NCBI GenBank assembly: GCA_039934635.1 | Contig: JBDTLT010000013.1 | Coordinates: 1-57,497 of the forward strand | Direction: 5' to 3' | Length of the DNA: 57,497 bases | From: DATLFA01 sp039934635 | GTDB lineage: Bacteria > Actinomycetota > Acidimicrobiia > Acidimicrobiales > WLNW01 | Translations under genes and position numbers: made by a program | Shown here: in pieces, positions 23,444 to 31,191 of the stretch | How positions within the stretch are numbered: position 1 is the first letter of the stretch | Layout: the number at the start of each line of letters is the position of its first letter | The notes under the pieces: model-generated | Database searches by the model: none | What the model saw: the letters and a program-made list of their open reading frames with translations, nothing else | What the model was told of the DNA's origin: nothing

Positions 23444-24528
23444 TTTGCATTCGAGTTGTCGATGACATACAAGGTGCGTCCGTCGACCACTGCAATCTTG
23501 CCGGAAATAGACGAGCCGCCGAGCCAATGTTTGGTCCCCGCGTCGAATACAACGAGGGGCGCCGATCCGTAGAGCCCGACAAGCTGGCCGTCTACGAGCG
23601 CGAGCCGCGATTCGTTCTGTATCGGCAGCGAAGGGACCTCGATGCGCTGCCGCGTATCGAGATCCAATCCGGCAGCGGCAGTCAACTTGTGGACCCAGTA
23701 CGCCGTTCGGCCGTCGGTGGCACCGGTCTCGGGCATGCCGCCGTCGAGCGGTGAGGACTCGACACGCCATTTGTCGGTCGCGGGGTCATAGGTGAGGAAG
23801 AGCACCGTCGACGGGGTCGTCACGTCATCGCGGCTCGCGAAGACAAGCGCTTCCTTGCCGGTCCAGAGCACCGCTCCCGAAGTGAGCGAACCGTTTACGA
23901 GTCGGATCTTCTCAGGTGGCGTGGCAATGGCGCGCCAGCTGTTCGCGATCGGATCGAACGCTTGGCCCACGAATGGTGTTTCCGCCGGTGCCGGTGGCGT
24001 CGACCCGCCGATGACGACAGCCTGACTGCCGGTCCAAAACGCAAACGCGGAAGTCGGAAACGGTCGAGGCATCTCCGCCACCTGGTGCCACTTGCCGGTC
24101 GACAAGTCGAGCGACAGGTTCTCTCGACCGAGAATGAGCAACTCGGTTCCCGTCGCCACGACCGAGACGTCGAGGCCGCTTTCATTGGGTGGACGCGACA
24201 TCGTTGGAAAGTCCAGCCTCGTCCATTTGTTGTCCTGCACGGAATAGCGGGCAGCGGTCACTTGCCCGCTGGCCGAATCACGGACGCCCCACAGCACCAA
24301 CCCGCGCTCGGTCGCGAACAATTTGGAGCCCGGAATGAGACCATTGGGCGGCGTCGCCAACTCAGTGACCGAAGCAACCGCGAGTCGTTGTGCGGCCCCT
24401 GCCGACGGTTCGCTGAACGAAGTCGCTATTGCCGGCGGTGCGGAATCGTCACTCGACGAACAACCAGCGATCGCAACGGTGCACACCGCGGCCGCCGTGA
24501 TCCGTCGCAGAGACAAGTGCTTCGGCAT
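23413..24528 (-). CDS. Lipoprotein with kelch-like beta-propeller repeats
   Basis: I place the start at ATG 24526-24528 (371 residues), preceded by GGAGG. The lipobox is I-A-G-C followed by Ser/Asp residues. The mature protein shows repeating blades: short hydrophobic strands, then a Y-D-P-(A/I)-x2-(K/S)-W-R-type turn (F-D-P-I-A-N-S-W-R; Y-D-P-A-T-D-K-W-R; V-Q-D-N-K-W-T-R). These are kelch/galactose-oxidase-type propeller features. Such proteins usually bind ligands or partners at the cell surface. No catalytic residue is evident. Confidence 0.7.
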   Translation of the reverse strand: MPKHLSLRRITAAAVCTVAIAGCSSSDDSAPPAIATSFSEPSAGAAQRLAVASVTELATPPNGLIPGSKLFATERGLVLWGVRDSASGQVTAARYSVQDNKWTRLDFPTMSRPPNESGLDVSVVATGTELLILGRENLSLDLSTGKWHQVAEMPRPFPTSAFAFWTGSQAVVIGGSTPPAPAETPFVGQAFDPIANSWRAIATPPEKIRLVNGSLTSGAVLWTGKEALVFASRDDVTTPSTVLFLTYDPATDKWRVESSPLDGGMPETGATDGRTAYWVHKLTAAAGLDLDTRQRIEVPSLPIQNESRLALVDGQLVGLYGSAPLVVFDAGTKHWLGGSSISGKIAVVDGRTLYVIDNSNAKPRFSRVISG

Positions 24529-24683
24529 CGAGGCCTCCGCTATCCGCCGGGCAATTGGCCGCGGCCTGTTGAGGAGGGTATGACGTGCGGTCAACGTTCA
24601 CACACCGACTCGAGGCGCGGGGTCGCGTATCGTCATTGTGGGGTGGGGGATGAACGTTTCGACGTCCTCACGCCTCTATTGGC

Positions 24684-25172
24684 GTGATGGTGCGTGTGGC
24701 CGAGTTCGATGAGTTCTTTGCGCAGCACTACCGGCGCGTGGTGGCGGCACTCGACGTCGCGCTGCTCGACCGGTCGCTGGCCGAAGACGCCACGCAAGAG
24801 GCTTTCTTGCGGGCCCTGCGTCGTTGGCGCAGTGTCGCGCATCTCGACCGTCCCGCGACCTGGGTCTACGTCGTCGCGATGCGAGAAGCCCGACGGCAGC
24901 TGAATCGACGCAGGCACCAGCCGAGCGAAGCCGAAAAGACTGACGCGATCGACATTGCAGTCGAGGTAGCCGAGGGATTGCCCCTGCGCGAGGCCTTGGC
25001 TGCGCTGCCGCCGCGTCAGCGTCAAGCGGTGACCCTGCGCTTCCTCGCGGATCTGCCGGTGGCCGACATCGCCCGCGCCATGGGATGCCGGCCGGGCACC
25101 GTGAAGTCCACGCTGCATGCCGCTTTGGCCAACCTGCGCGTGGAGCTCGACGACAACGAAGGGGAACCGTGA
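24684..25172 (+). CDS. RNA polymerase sigma factor (ECF / SigE-like)
   Basis: A compact sigma factor of 161-162 residues. Region 2 reads F-A-Q-H-Y-R-R-V-V-A-A-L and D-A-T-Q-E-A-F-L-R-A-L-R-R-W, then W-V-Y-V-V-A-M-R-E-A-R-R. Region 4 reads L-P-P-R-Q-R-Q-A-V-T-L-R-F and I-A-R-A-M-G-C-R-P-G-T-V-K-S. The start is GTG 24684 or ATG 24687. Its stop overlaps the next gene (TGATG at 25170-25174), whose product has one membrane segment, the standard ECF/anti-sigma arrangement. It is distinct from the sigma factor at 18767. Confidence 0.88.
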   Translation: MMVRVAEFDEFFAQHYRRVVAALDVALLDRSLAEDATQEAFLRALRRWRSVAHLDRPATWVYVVAMREARRQLNRRRHQPSEAEKTDAIDIAVEVAEGLPLREALAALPPRQRQAVTLRFLADLPVADIARAMGCRPGTVKSTLHAALANLRVELDDNEGEP

Positions 25173-26185
25173 TGCGCCTCGCCGAACTACATAACGAATT
25201 GCGTGAGCTGGCCGACGGTGTGCCAGTTGATAGCGCGAGCGCGCGGCGACGAGTCATGCAGCGCCACCGCGCGCACCAGCGGCGGCTGAGACTGTCGGTC
25301 GCGGCAGGCGCGGTCGTGTTGTTGGTCGCCGCACTTACCGTCAATCGCCGCGACGGAGACGGCGCCGACCGCGTCATCGCGGGCCCAGCCACGACGCTCG
25401 CGGTCCGACCGTCTGTCGATGGACGAATGATCCCTGCGACTGGTCGGGACGGGACCACCGTGCGGTTGCCGATCACGCTGCCCGACGGACGTCGCTATGA
25501 GCTGCGCTACCCGGACAGTATCGATCTCGCCGCGCTCGGCGTACGGATCTACACCACCGTCGATTGGCCGCTGCGGGGAGCAGGCACCGGCCCGTTGCTG
25601 TGTTGCAGCCGCGAGTTCACTCTCACGTACGCCACCATCGCAGAGCTCTATCCGGGCGCAATCCCGCTGGCGAGCTACCGCGGCGCTGACGGCGCGCCTG
25701 TGTTGCTCTTCCACGCCGCGCAACGAACCTCGACGCCGAGCCCGTATACGACGGCGGACTACCTCGTCTTTCAACTCGGGCCATGGGTTGCGGAGGTGTG
25801 GGACAACGTCCCCGCTTCCGCCAACGTCGAGCCGCTCGATGAGCAACAACGAGGCACCTGGGCCTCGCAACTCCGCGCCCACATCGACCCGGACGGCTTC
25901 GTAGTGCTGCAGCCGGAAGCGCCGCTGCATCTCGGTGATCCGAAGGCGGTCCAAATCCTCATCGGCGATACCTACAGCGTCGGCCCCTACGTGATGCTCT
26001 CGCAATTCTTCTGCGGTCAACCCGAATCCGACAGCGAAGTGCGACGAACGTTTGTCTCGGGCGCCGAGTCCGGCGTCGCGTGGTGCGACCCCGCCTACGG
26101 CTTCCACGTATCCGCCGCCGGGTCTACCGCGTTCACGAAGGCAATCGCCGATGCCTTCGAGATCCGCGAGCTACCGGCGCGATAG
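25172..26185 (+). CDS. Single-pass membrane protein, probable sigma-factor partner
   Basis: The protein has 337 residues, ATG 25172 (GTG 25169 is also in frame). A ~40-residue charged cytoplasmic N-terminus (M-R-L-A-E-L-H-N-E-L-R-E-L) leads to one membrane helix (~44-60, V-A-A-G-A-V-V-L-L-V-A-A-L-T-V). The large external domain starts with a strand pattern (V-R-L-P-I-T-L-P-D-G-R-R-Y-E-L-R-Y) and has Cys pairs C-C and, later, C-G/C-D-P. I do not recognise the external domain. Co-translation with the sigma gene suggests an anti-sigma factor that senses something outside the cell; no zinc anti-sigma motif is present. Confidence 0.6.
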   Translation: MRLAELHNELRELADGVPVDSASARRRVMQRHRAHQRRLRLSVAAGAVVLLVAALTVNRRDGDGADRVIAGPATTLAVRPSVDGRMIPATGRDGTTVRLPITLPDGRRYELRYPDSIDLAALGVRIYTTVDWPLRGAGTGPLLCCSREFTLTYATIAELYPGAIPLASYRGADGAPVLLFHAAQRTSTPSPYTTADYLVFQLGPWVAEVWDNVPASANVEPLDEQQRGTWASQLRAHIDPDGFVVLQPEAPLHLGDPKAVQILIGDTYSVGPYVMLSQFFCGQPESDSEVRRTFVSGAESGVAWCDPAYGFHVSAAGSTAFTKAIADAFEIRELPAR

Positions 26186-26198
26186 GACTCCTCGCGAC

Positions 26199-27062
26199 CT
26201 AGTCCTGGATGCGGCTCTGCAGGCGGTGGAGGAGTACGCGCGGTCGCCGGCAGCGATGTTGGTCGAGGTACAACATCACGTCTTCGAACTCGTCGTCCGA
26301 AAGCGCGGCGAGATGCAGATCGTCCGCCACTCGAATCTCGGTTTCCCGCAAATGTTCGGTTAGCGATCGCCGCGCCGCCGTGTCGATGAAGTGACCGAAC
26401 GACGCGGCGATGATGCGCTATCCGGGGTCGGTCAGCGACAGCGCCCACATGACCGGTGCAGGGTCCGCATCGACCCCGCCCCACAACACACCATCGGATT
26501 CGAACTGGGCCTTCGGCGTCAGCGTGATGCTGTCCACCGAGGGGGTCGTGCGACCGGTCGGGAAAACGCGCGGCGTGCCCGTCCAGTACTCGTGCTGGCC
26601 GTGCACGATGCGGCCCTCGTGGTACGCCTTTTCGATCTCGGCGACCGCGTCGTTGAGCCAGGACTCGACCTCGCTGCGCATATGGCGCAGATGACTATCG
26701 ATTGCCACGAACCAGTTGTTGACCCCGTAACGGATGTAGGAAAGATCGACGAAAGCGAGTTCGTCAGGCGCGTCGGGACTGTTGGACATGATCTGATCAC
26801 GGATCTCGAGCCACGATTTTTGATAGCGCGCGTGATCGGGATTGTGGGGATCGATCTCGGTCGGGGCATCGGGATTTTCGGCCCAATACACGCGGTTGCA
26901 TTCGTCGTTGAGGCGGAAGTCGCGGGTCTCGATCCATTTCTTGCGCCACTCGGCGTGAGCCGGATCGGAGGCACTCAGTTGCCCGGGCGCGTCCGGGTAC
27001 TCCTGGTGAAATTCTTGGTCGATGCGGGTGTACAACTCGTCCCTGCTCGGCACGTTGACCAT
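26199..27062 (-). pseudogene. Repeat-containing protein of unknown family, interrupted by an in-frame TAG
   Basis: ATG 27060-27062 opens a 214-codon frame that stops at TAG 26418-26420, then stays open for 72 more codons to a second stop at 26199. The second part reads as protein (F-G-H-F-I-D-T-A-A-R-R, then A-L-S-D-D-E-F-E-D-V) and has no plausible start of its own near its beginning. Read through, it ends 13 bp from the convergent gene, normal spacing here. The N-terminal region has two ~38-residue repeats: P-D-A-P, D-P-x-(H)-A, (W/Y)-x-K-x-W-(I/L)-E-x-R-D. The best reading is a recent nonsense mutation; recoding or a sequence error are alternatives. Function unknown. Confidence 0.6.
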
Positions 27063-27207
27063 GGCGTGACTCCTCGCTCGGCCGAGACAATAGCAACGGC
27101 GCGACTCCCGTTCACAACGACGATTCGCCCCGAGTGAAATCTTGTTGTCGGTCCCGAATTGCGGCCATAGGCTCCCTCGAAAATTGGCCCGGAGAAGGCG
27201 GAGACAG

Positions 27208-29460
27208 ATGGCGGCGACGAGGTCTTCTACTCAACGATTGGCCCGAGCCTGCAGTGCCCGACCGTGGACCACGATCGGGGTTTGGATCGTCGCCGTCGTG
27301 GTGTCGGTGGGTCTCGCATCCGCGTTGCTCGGCGACGTCGTGACCACCGACGGCAACTTCACCAACAAGCCCGAAGCGCTGCGGGCCAAAGACCTCATCG
27401 AAGAGCGCCTGCGCGGCGGCGAGTTCCTGACCGAGCTCTACATCGTCTCGTCACCGCAAACGACGGTCGATGACCCTGCCTTCCGCAGCGCGGCGAGGGA
27501 GCTGCAAACGCGTTCGGTCGCGCTCGGTCCTGGCACTGTCGCCGGAGTGGGCAACTATTTCGAGAACAATGACGCGTCGCTCGTCTCCGGCGATCGGCAC
27601 ACGCTGCTCGTGCCGGTGACGCTCGTCAAGACCAGTGGCGTCGACATCAGCGACAACGGGCCACTACTGCGCGACATCGCCGCCGAAATCAGTAGCAGTT
27701 CCGGGCTGAAAGTCGAAGTATTCGGCTCGGCCTCGCTCAGTGAAGACTTCAGCAAGATTTCCGAAGAAGATCTCCGCACCGGCGAATCCGTCGGCATTCT
27801 CGTGGCTCTCATCGTTCTCGTGCTCGTATTCGGCGCGCTCGTCGCCGGGGTGATTCCGATACTCACGGGCATCGGGTCGATCGCGCTCGCGTTGGCGACG
27901 GTTGCTCTCGTCGGTCAGCAGTACCAATTCTCGTTCTTCGTGACGAACATGATCGCCATGATGGGACTGGCGCTCGGCATCGACTACTCGCTCTTCATCA
28001 TTTCGCGCTACCGCGAAGAGCGAGCGCACGGCCGTGACGAACTCGCAGCCATCGAGGCTGCCGGTGCAACCGCCAGTCGAGCCGTGCTCTTCAGTGGTCT
28101 CACGGTGGTCGTGGCACTGATGGGCATGTTGCTCATTCCCACGACGATCTTCCGCAGCCTTGCGGCCGGAGCGATCTTCGTCGCGGTCTTCGCGGTGCTC
28201 GCGTCGCTCACGTTGCTGCCGGCCATCCTCGGGCTACTCGGCGACCGCATCAACGCCGGCCGCATCCGCCGCAAGAAGTCGGTGGTCTCACAAGCGCATC
28301 CGCTGTGGGATCGTGTCACTCGCGCGGTCATGGGGCGCCCGGTTGTCGCCATCGTCCTGGGCGCCGGCCTGCTACTGCTCGCGGCGATCCCGTATCTCGG
28401 TATCGAGACGGGTTTCGCTGGTGTGACGACGCTGCCCAAGAGCGCCGAATCGCGACAGGCCTTCGACCGGCTCGTCCAAAGCTTTCCCGGTGGTCTCGAC
28501 GCGCCGGTCGAGATCGTCATCACCGGCCCGAGCACCGATCCCGGTGTGGTGCGCGGCATCGCACAGCTACAACGCGACCTTGCGGGCGACGGGTCTTTCG
28601 GCCCGAGTCACGTCGAAGTGAACACGGCGGGTGACCTCACGCTGGTGTCGGCTCCCTTGCTCGGTGATCCCGCGAGCGACGCTGCGGTTTCGGCGATCGA
28701 GCGCGTGCGTGACCGTTATGTACCGACGGCGCTGCCCGAGTCGCCGTCGTACGACGCGCTCGTCGGCGGACAGACCGCGTTCAACAAAGACTTCTTCGAC
28801 CTGACCGATCGCTATATGCCGATTGTCTTCGCATTCGTGTTGGGCATTTCTTTCTTGTTGTTGATGGTGGTCTTCCGTTCGATCGTCGTTCCGCTCAAGG
28901 CGATCATCATGAACCTGTTGTCGGTGGGGGCCGCGTACGGGCTCATCGTGCTCGTCACACAAAAAGGCGTGGGCAACGAAGTCTTCGGGTTCCAAAAGGT
29001 CGACGTGGTCGAAGCGTGGATTCCGTTGTTCCTGTTCTCGGTGTTGTTCGGCTTGTCGATGGACTATCACGTGTTCCTGCTCAGCCGTATCCGAGAGCAC
29101 TACGACCAGAGCAAGGACAACACCGAGTCCGTCGCCTATGGCCTCAGCACGACCGGCGCGATCATCACCGGCGCGGCGCTCATCATGGTTGCGGTGTTCG
29201 GTGGGTTCGCCTCGGGCAACCTCGTTGCGTTCCAACAGATGGGATTCGGCTTAGCGGTCGCCGTGCTGATCGATGCGACCATCGTGCGATCCGTACTCGT
29301 GCCGGCAACGATGAAGTTGCTCGGCTCGCGCAACTGGTATCTGCCCTCGTGGCTGCAGTGGCTGCCGCAAATTCACATCGAGGGCAACGCTGCCGCCATC
29401 GACATTCGCGAGCCGCGCGGTCATGCGGTCGAGCCCGAACACCAGCGACAGGACGCATAG
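27208..29460 (+). CDS. MMPL/RND-family transporter
   Basis: The protein has 750 residues with start ATG 27208 behind GGAGAAGGCGGAG. It shows the duplicated RND plan: one helix, an external domain, five helices, then the same again. Diagnostic motifs are F-G-S-A-S-L in the first external loop, L-G-I-D-Y-S-L-F-I-I-S-R-Y-R-E-E in the first half, and G-L-S-M-D-Y-H-V-F-L-L-S-R-I-R-E in the second, carrying the Asp-Tyr pairs of the proton relay. MMPL proteins export lipids, glycolipids or drugs using proton motive force. A small membrane protein follows after 18 bp. No lipid-synthesis genes are adjacent, so the cargo is unknown. Confidence 0.92.
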   Translation: MAATRSSTQRLARACSARPWTTIGVWIVAVVVSVGLASALLGDVVTTDGNFTNKPEALRAKDLIEERLRGGEFLTELYIVSSPQTTVDDPAFRSAARELQTRSVALGPGTVAGVGNYFENNDASLVSGDRHTLLVPVTLVKTSGVDISDNGPLLRDIAAEISSSSGLKVEVFGSASLSEDFSKISEEDLRTGESVGILVALIVLVLVFGALVAGVIPILTGIGSIALALATVALVGQQYQFSFFVTNMIAMMGLALGIDYSLFIISRYREERAHGRDELAAIEAAGATASRAVLFSGLTVVVALMGMLLIPTTIFRSLAAGAIFVAVFAVLASLTLLPAILGLLGDRINAGRIRRKKSVVSQAHPLWDRVTRAVMGRPVVAIVLGAGLLLLAAIPYLGIETGFAGVTTLPKSAESRQAFDRLVQSFPGGLDAPVEIVITGPSTDPGVVRGIAQLQRDLAGDGSFGPSHVEVNTAGDLTLVSAPLLGDPASDAAVSAIERVRDRYVPTALPESPSYDALVGGQTAFNKDFFDLTDRYMPIVFAFVLGISFLLLMVVFRSIVVPLKAIIMNLLSVGAAYGLIVLVTQKGVGNEVFGFQKVDVVEAWIPLFLFSVLFGLSMDYHVFLLSRIREHYDQSKDNTESVAYGLSTTGAIITGAALIMVAVFGGFASGNLVAFQQMGFGLAVAVLIDATIVRSVLVPATMKLLGSRNWYLPSWLQWLPQIHIEGNAAAIDIREPRGHAVEPEHQRQDA

Positions 29461-29478
29461 CTCCTAAGCTCACCGTCG

Positions 29479-29712
29479 ATGAAGAGCAAAGACCTGACCC
29501 AGTCCGCGGCAAAGCACCCGGTGCTGTGGGGCTTCTACGCGGGTGTGGCGGTCCTGTTGATCGGTCGAGGCCTCTTCGGCTCGTTCGTGACCGCCGCCAT
29601 CGTCGCCGTGCCCTTTGGCGTCTTGAACTGGTTCCTGTGGCGTGAGAACGGCCCCGGCCATCGCATGCGCGCTCGCCGCATCGCGCGCGCGGAGGCGCGG
29701 CGTAAGCGCTAG
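29479..29712 (+). CDS. Small membrane protein downstream of MMPL
   Basis: A 77-residue protein with two close hydrophobic segments (~15-30 and ~34-53), then a strongly basic tail (R-M-R-A-R-R-I-A-R-A-E-A-R-R-K-R). It begins 18 bp after the MMPL stop and is likely co-transcribed. It may be an accessory of the transporter, but that is only inferred. I do not recognise the family. Confidence 0.65.
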   Translation: MKSKDLTQSAAKHPVLWGFYAGVAVLLIGRGLFGSFVTAAIVAVPFGVLNWFLWRENGPGHRMRARRIARAEARRKR

Positions 29713-29728
29713 CTCCCGCGGCGCTCTG

Positions 29729-30505
29729 TCAGCGGCAGGCCCAGAAAAGGATGCGCTTGAAGGTGTAGAGGTACGGCTGGCGGTCGCCGATCACGGCGAT
29801 GAGCCGCGCGCGGTAGCGATCGACGAATTCGTCGTAGAGAGCGGGCGACAGCCGCGCTTTGACTCGCGTCAGGCTCGTGCCTTTGACCCATTCCACGACG
29901 TCGGCGGTCGAGTCGAGATGGTGCGGGTAGACCTGCAGCCGCACGTGCTGCCGGCTGAACCCGAGGGAGTCGAGGATCTCCGCGTACGCCTCGGGCGCGA
30001 GTACCCGGGCGGTTGGGTCGGGCGGCGGATCACCGTCGAAGGCCTCGATGAACGGCGATTCGTGGGCCAGTGCGTCGGCGACGAAGTGAGAGGGATGGTC
30101 GGCGTTGGACGGCAGCTGTACTGCGAGTTGACCGTCGGGGCGCAGCGCTCGCGTCCAACGGGCGAGGACCGCAGCGTGATCGGGAAGCCACTGCAGCGCG
30201 GCGTTGGACAACACGACGTCGAACGAGCCTTCGTCGGCGAACGAAGTGATGTCGCCGTGTCGAAACGTGACGCCGTCGACGTGTAGATCGTGAGCTCGGG
30301 CCAACATGGTGGACGAGTTGTCGATGCCGATTGTCTCGCGGGCGCCGAGTTGGCGGTGGGACTGCACGGTGAGCGCACCGGTGCCGCAGCCCAGATCCAC
30401 TACGCGCGGGGTGTCGAGCGGCTCGATCAGTCGGAGAAGGTCGAAGAAAGGCGCCGACCGCTCCGCGGCGAAGCGCTCGTATTGTCCGGGATCCCATTGG
30501 CTCAT
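29729..30505 (-). CDS. tam: SAM-dependent methyltransferase, trans-aconitate 2-methyltransferase-like
   Basis: The protein has 258 residues from ATG 30503-30505. Class I methyltransferase motifs: V-V-D-L-G-C-G-T-G-A-L-T (I), I-G-I-D-N-S (II), D-V-V-L-S-N-A-A-L-Q-W (IV). The N-terminal W-D-P-G-Q-Y-E-R-F-A and the A-L-Q-W-L-P-D-H segment are characteristic of Tam, which methylates trans-aconitate to relieve aconitase inhibition. It is divergent from the MarR gene (start 30571), leaving a 65-bp promoter region that the MarR protein might control. Confidence 0.82.
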   Translation of the reverse strand: MSQWDPGQYERFAAERSAPFFDLLRLIEPLDTPRVVDLGCGTGALTVQSHRQLGARETIGIDNSSTMLARAHDLHVDGVTFRHGDITSFADEGSFDVVLSNAALQWLPDHAAVLARWTRALRPDGQLAVQLPSNADHPSHFVADALAHESPFIEAFDGDPPPDPTARVLAPEAYAEILDSLGFSRQHVRLQVYPHHLDSTADVVEWVKGTSLTRVKARLSPALYDEFVDRYRARLIAVIGDRQPYLYTFKRILFWACR

Positions 30506-30570
30506 GGCCGCCTCCAGAGTCTCCAGTCTCGCCGACGGCGTGGTCGGTAACGTGACAGCATGAGACTCGC

Positions 30571-31113
30571 ATGACCCGTCATTCGCAGACCCCTGCGCAC
30601 CCGCTGCCGGATGTTGCACCACCCACGGCGGCGGTCAAGCGGAAGGCGGCATTGCAGCGCAAGCAACGGCTCGACCGCGCCGAGAACGCGCTGACCCATT
30701 TGAACCGCATCATCAATGGTCGAGCCGCCGATCGCGTGCGTATGGAGCGCTCGGGGATCCCCATCACCAAGCCACTGATGATGATGTTGCGGGCGCTGTA
30801 CGAAAACGGTCCGATGAGCGTCGGTGAGTTGGGCGAACTCAACCACATGGACAAGGGGTACGTGAGCCGATCCTGGCGGTCCTTGCAGGCGAGCGGGTTC
30901 ATTTCCGCGTCCGATAGCGGTGATCAGCGCACGACGACGTTGCAGCTCACGCCAGAGGGGCGCGACGTCTATCGACGGTGGCGCCGAGCCAACGCGGCCA
31001 TCGTCGGTCAAGCGCTGCACGCCTGGGACGACGACGACCTCGCAGACCTGGTCGTTCATCTCGAACGACTATTGGCGTCGTTCGCGCAGACCCCGAAAGA
31101 CGCCGGGAATTGA
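30571..31113 (+). CDS. MarR-family transcriptional regulator
   Basis: The protein has 180 residues. A basic, Ala/Lys/Arg-rich N-terminal extension (~1-40) is followed by the winged helix-turn-helix: L-M-M-M-L-R-A-L-Y-E-N-G-P-M-S-V-G-E-L, the recognition helix M-D-K-G-Y-V-S-R-S-W-R-S-L, and the wing D-Q-R-T-T-T-L-Q-L-T-P-E-G. It would bind a palindrome as a dimer. Candidate sites are the divergent promoter with tam and the TTGAC palindrome at 31134-31146 just after its stop, ahead of the substrate-binding protein gene. Confidence 0.88.
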   Translation: MTRHSQTPAHPLPDVAPPTAAVKRKAALQRKQRLDRAENALTHLNRIINGRAADRVRMERSGIPITKPLMMMLRALYENGPMSVGELGELNHMDKGYVSRSWRSLQASGFISASDSGDQRTTTLQLTPEGRDVYRRWRRANAAIVGQALHAWDDDDLADLVVHLERLLASFAQTPKDAGN

Positions 31114-31133
31114 CGGTCCACGACCCCGAATGA

Positions 31134-31155
31134 TTGACAAAGTCAACGAGTTGAC
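31134..31155 (+). promoter_or_regulatory. TTGAC palindrome and repeat: candidate operator/promoter
   Basis: TTGAC-AAA-GTCAA (31134-31146) is a perfect 13-bp palindrome, followed four bases later by another TTGAC (31151-31155). It lies in the 78-bp gap between the MarR gene and the substrate-binding protein gene. It could be a MarR operator overlapping a -35 element. Confidence 0.5.
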
Positions 31156-31191
31156 GTAGCTTTCACCCGCTCTTACCGAGGGGGAGAATTC

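Noticed and set aside
27063..27207. Strong promoter for the MMPL gene
   Set aside because: TTGTTG and CATAGG spaced by 18 bases is only a weak match; not enough to list.
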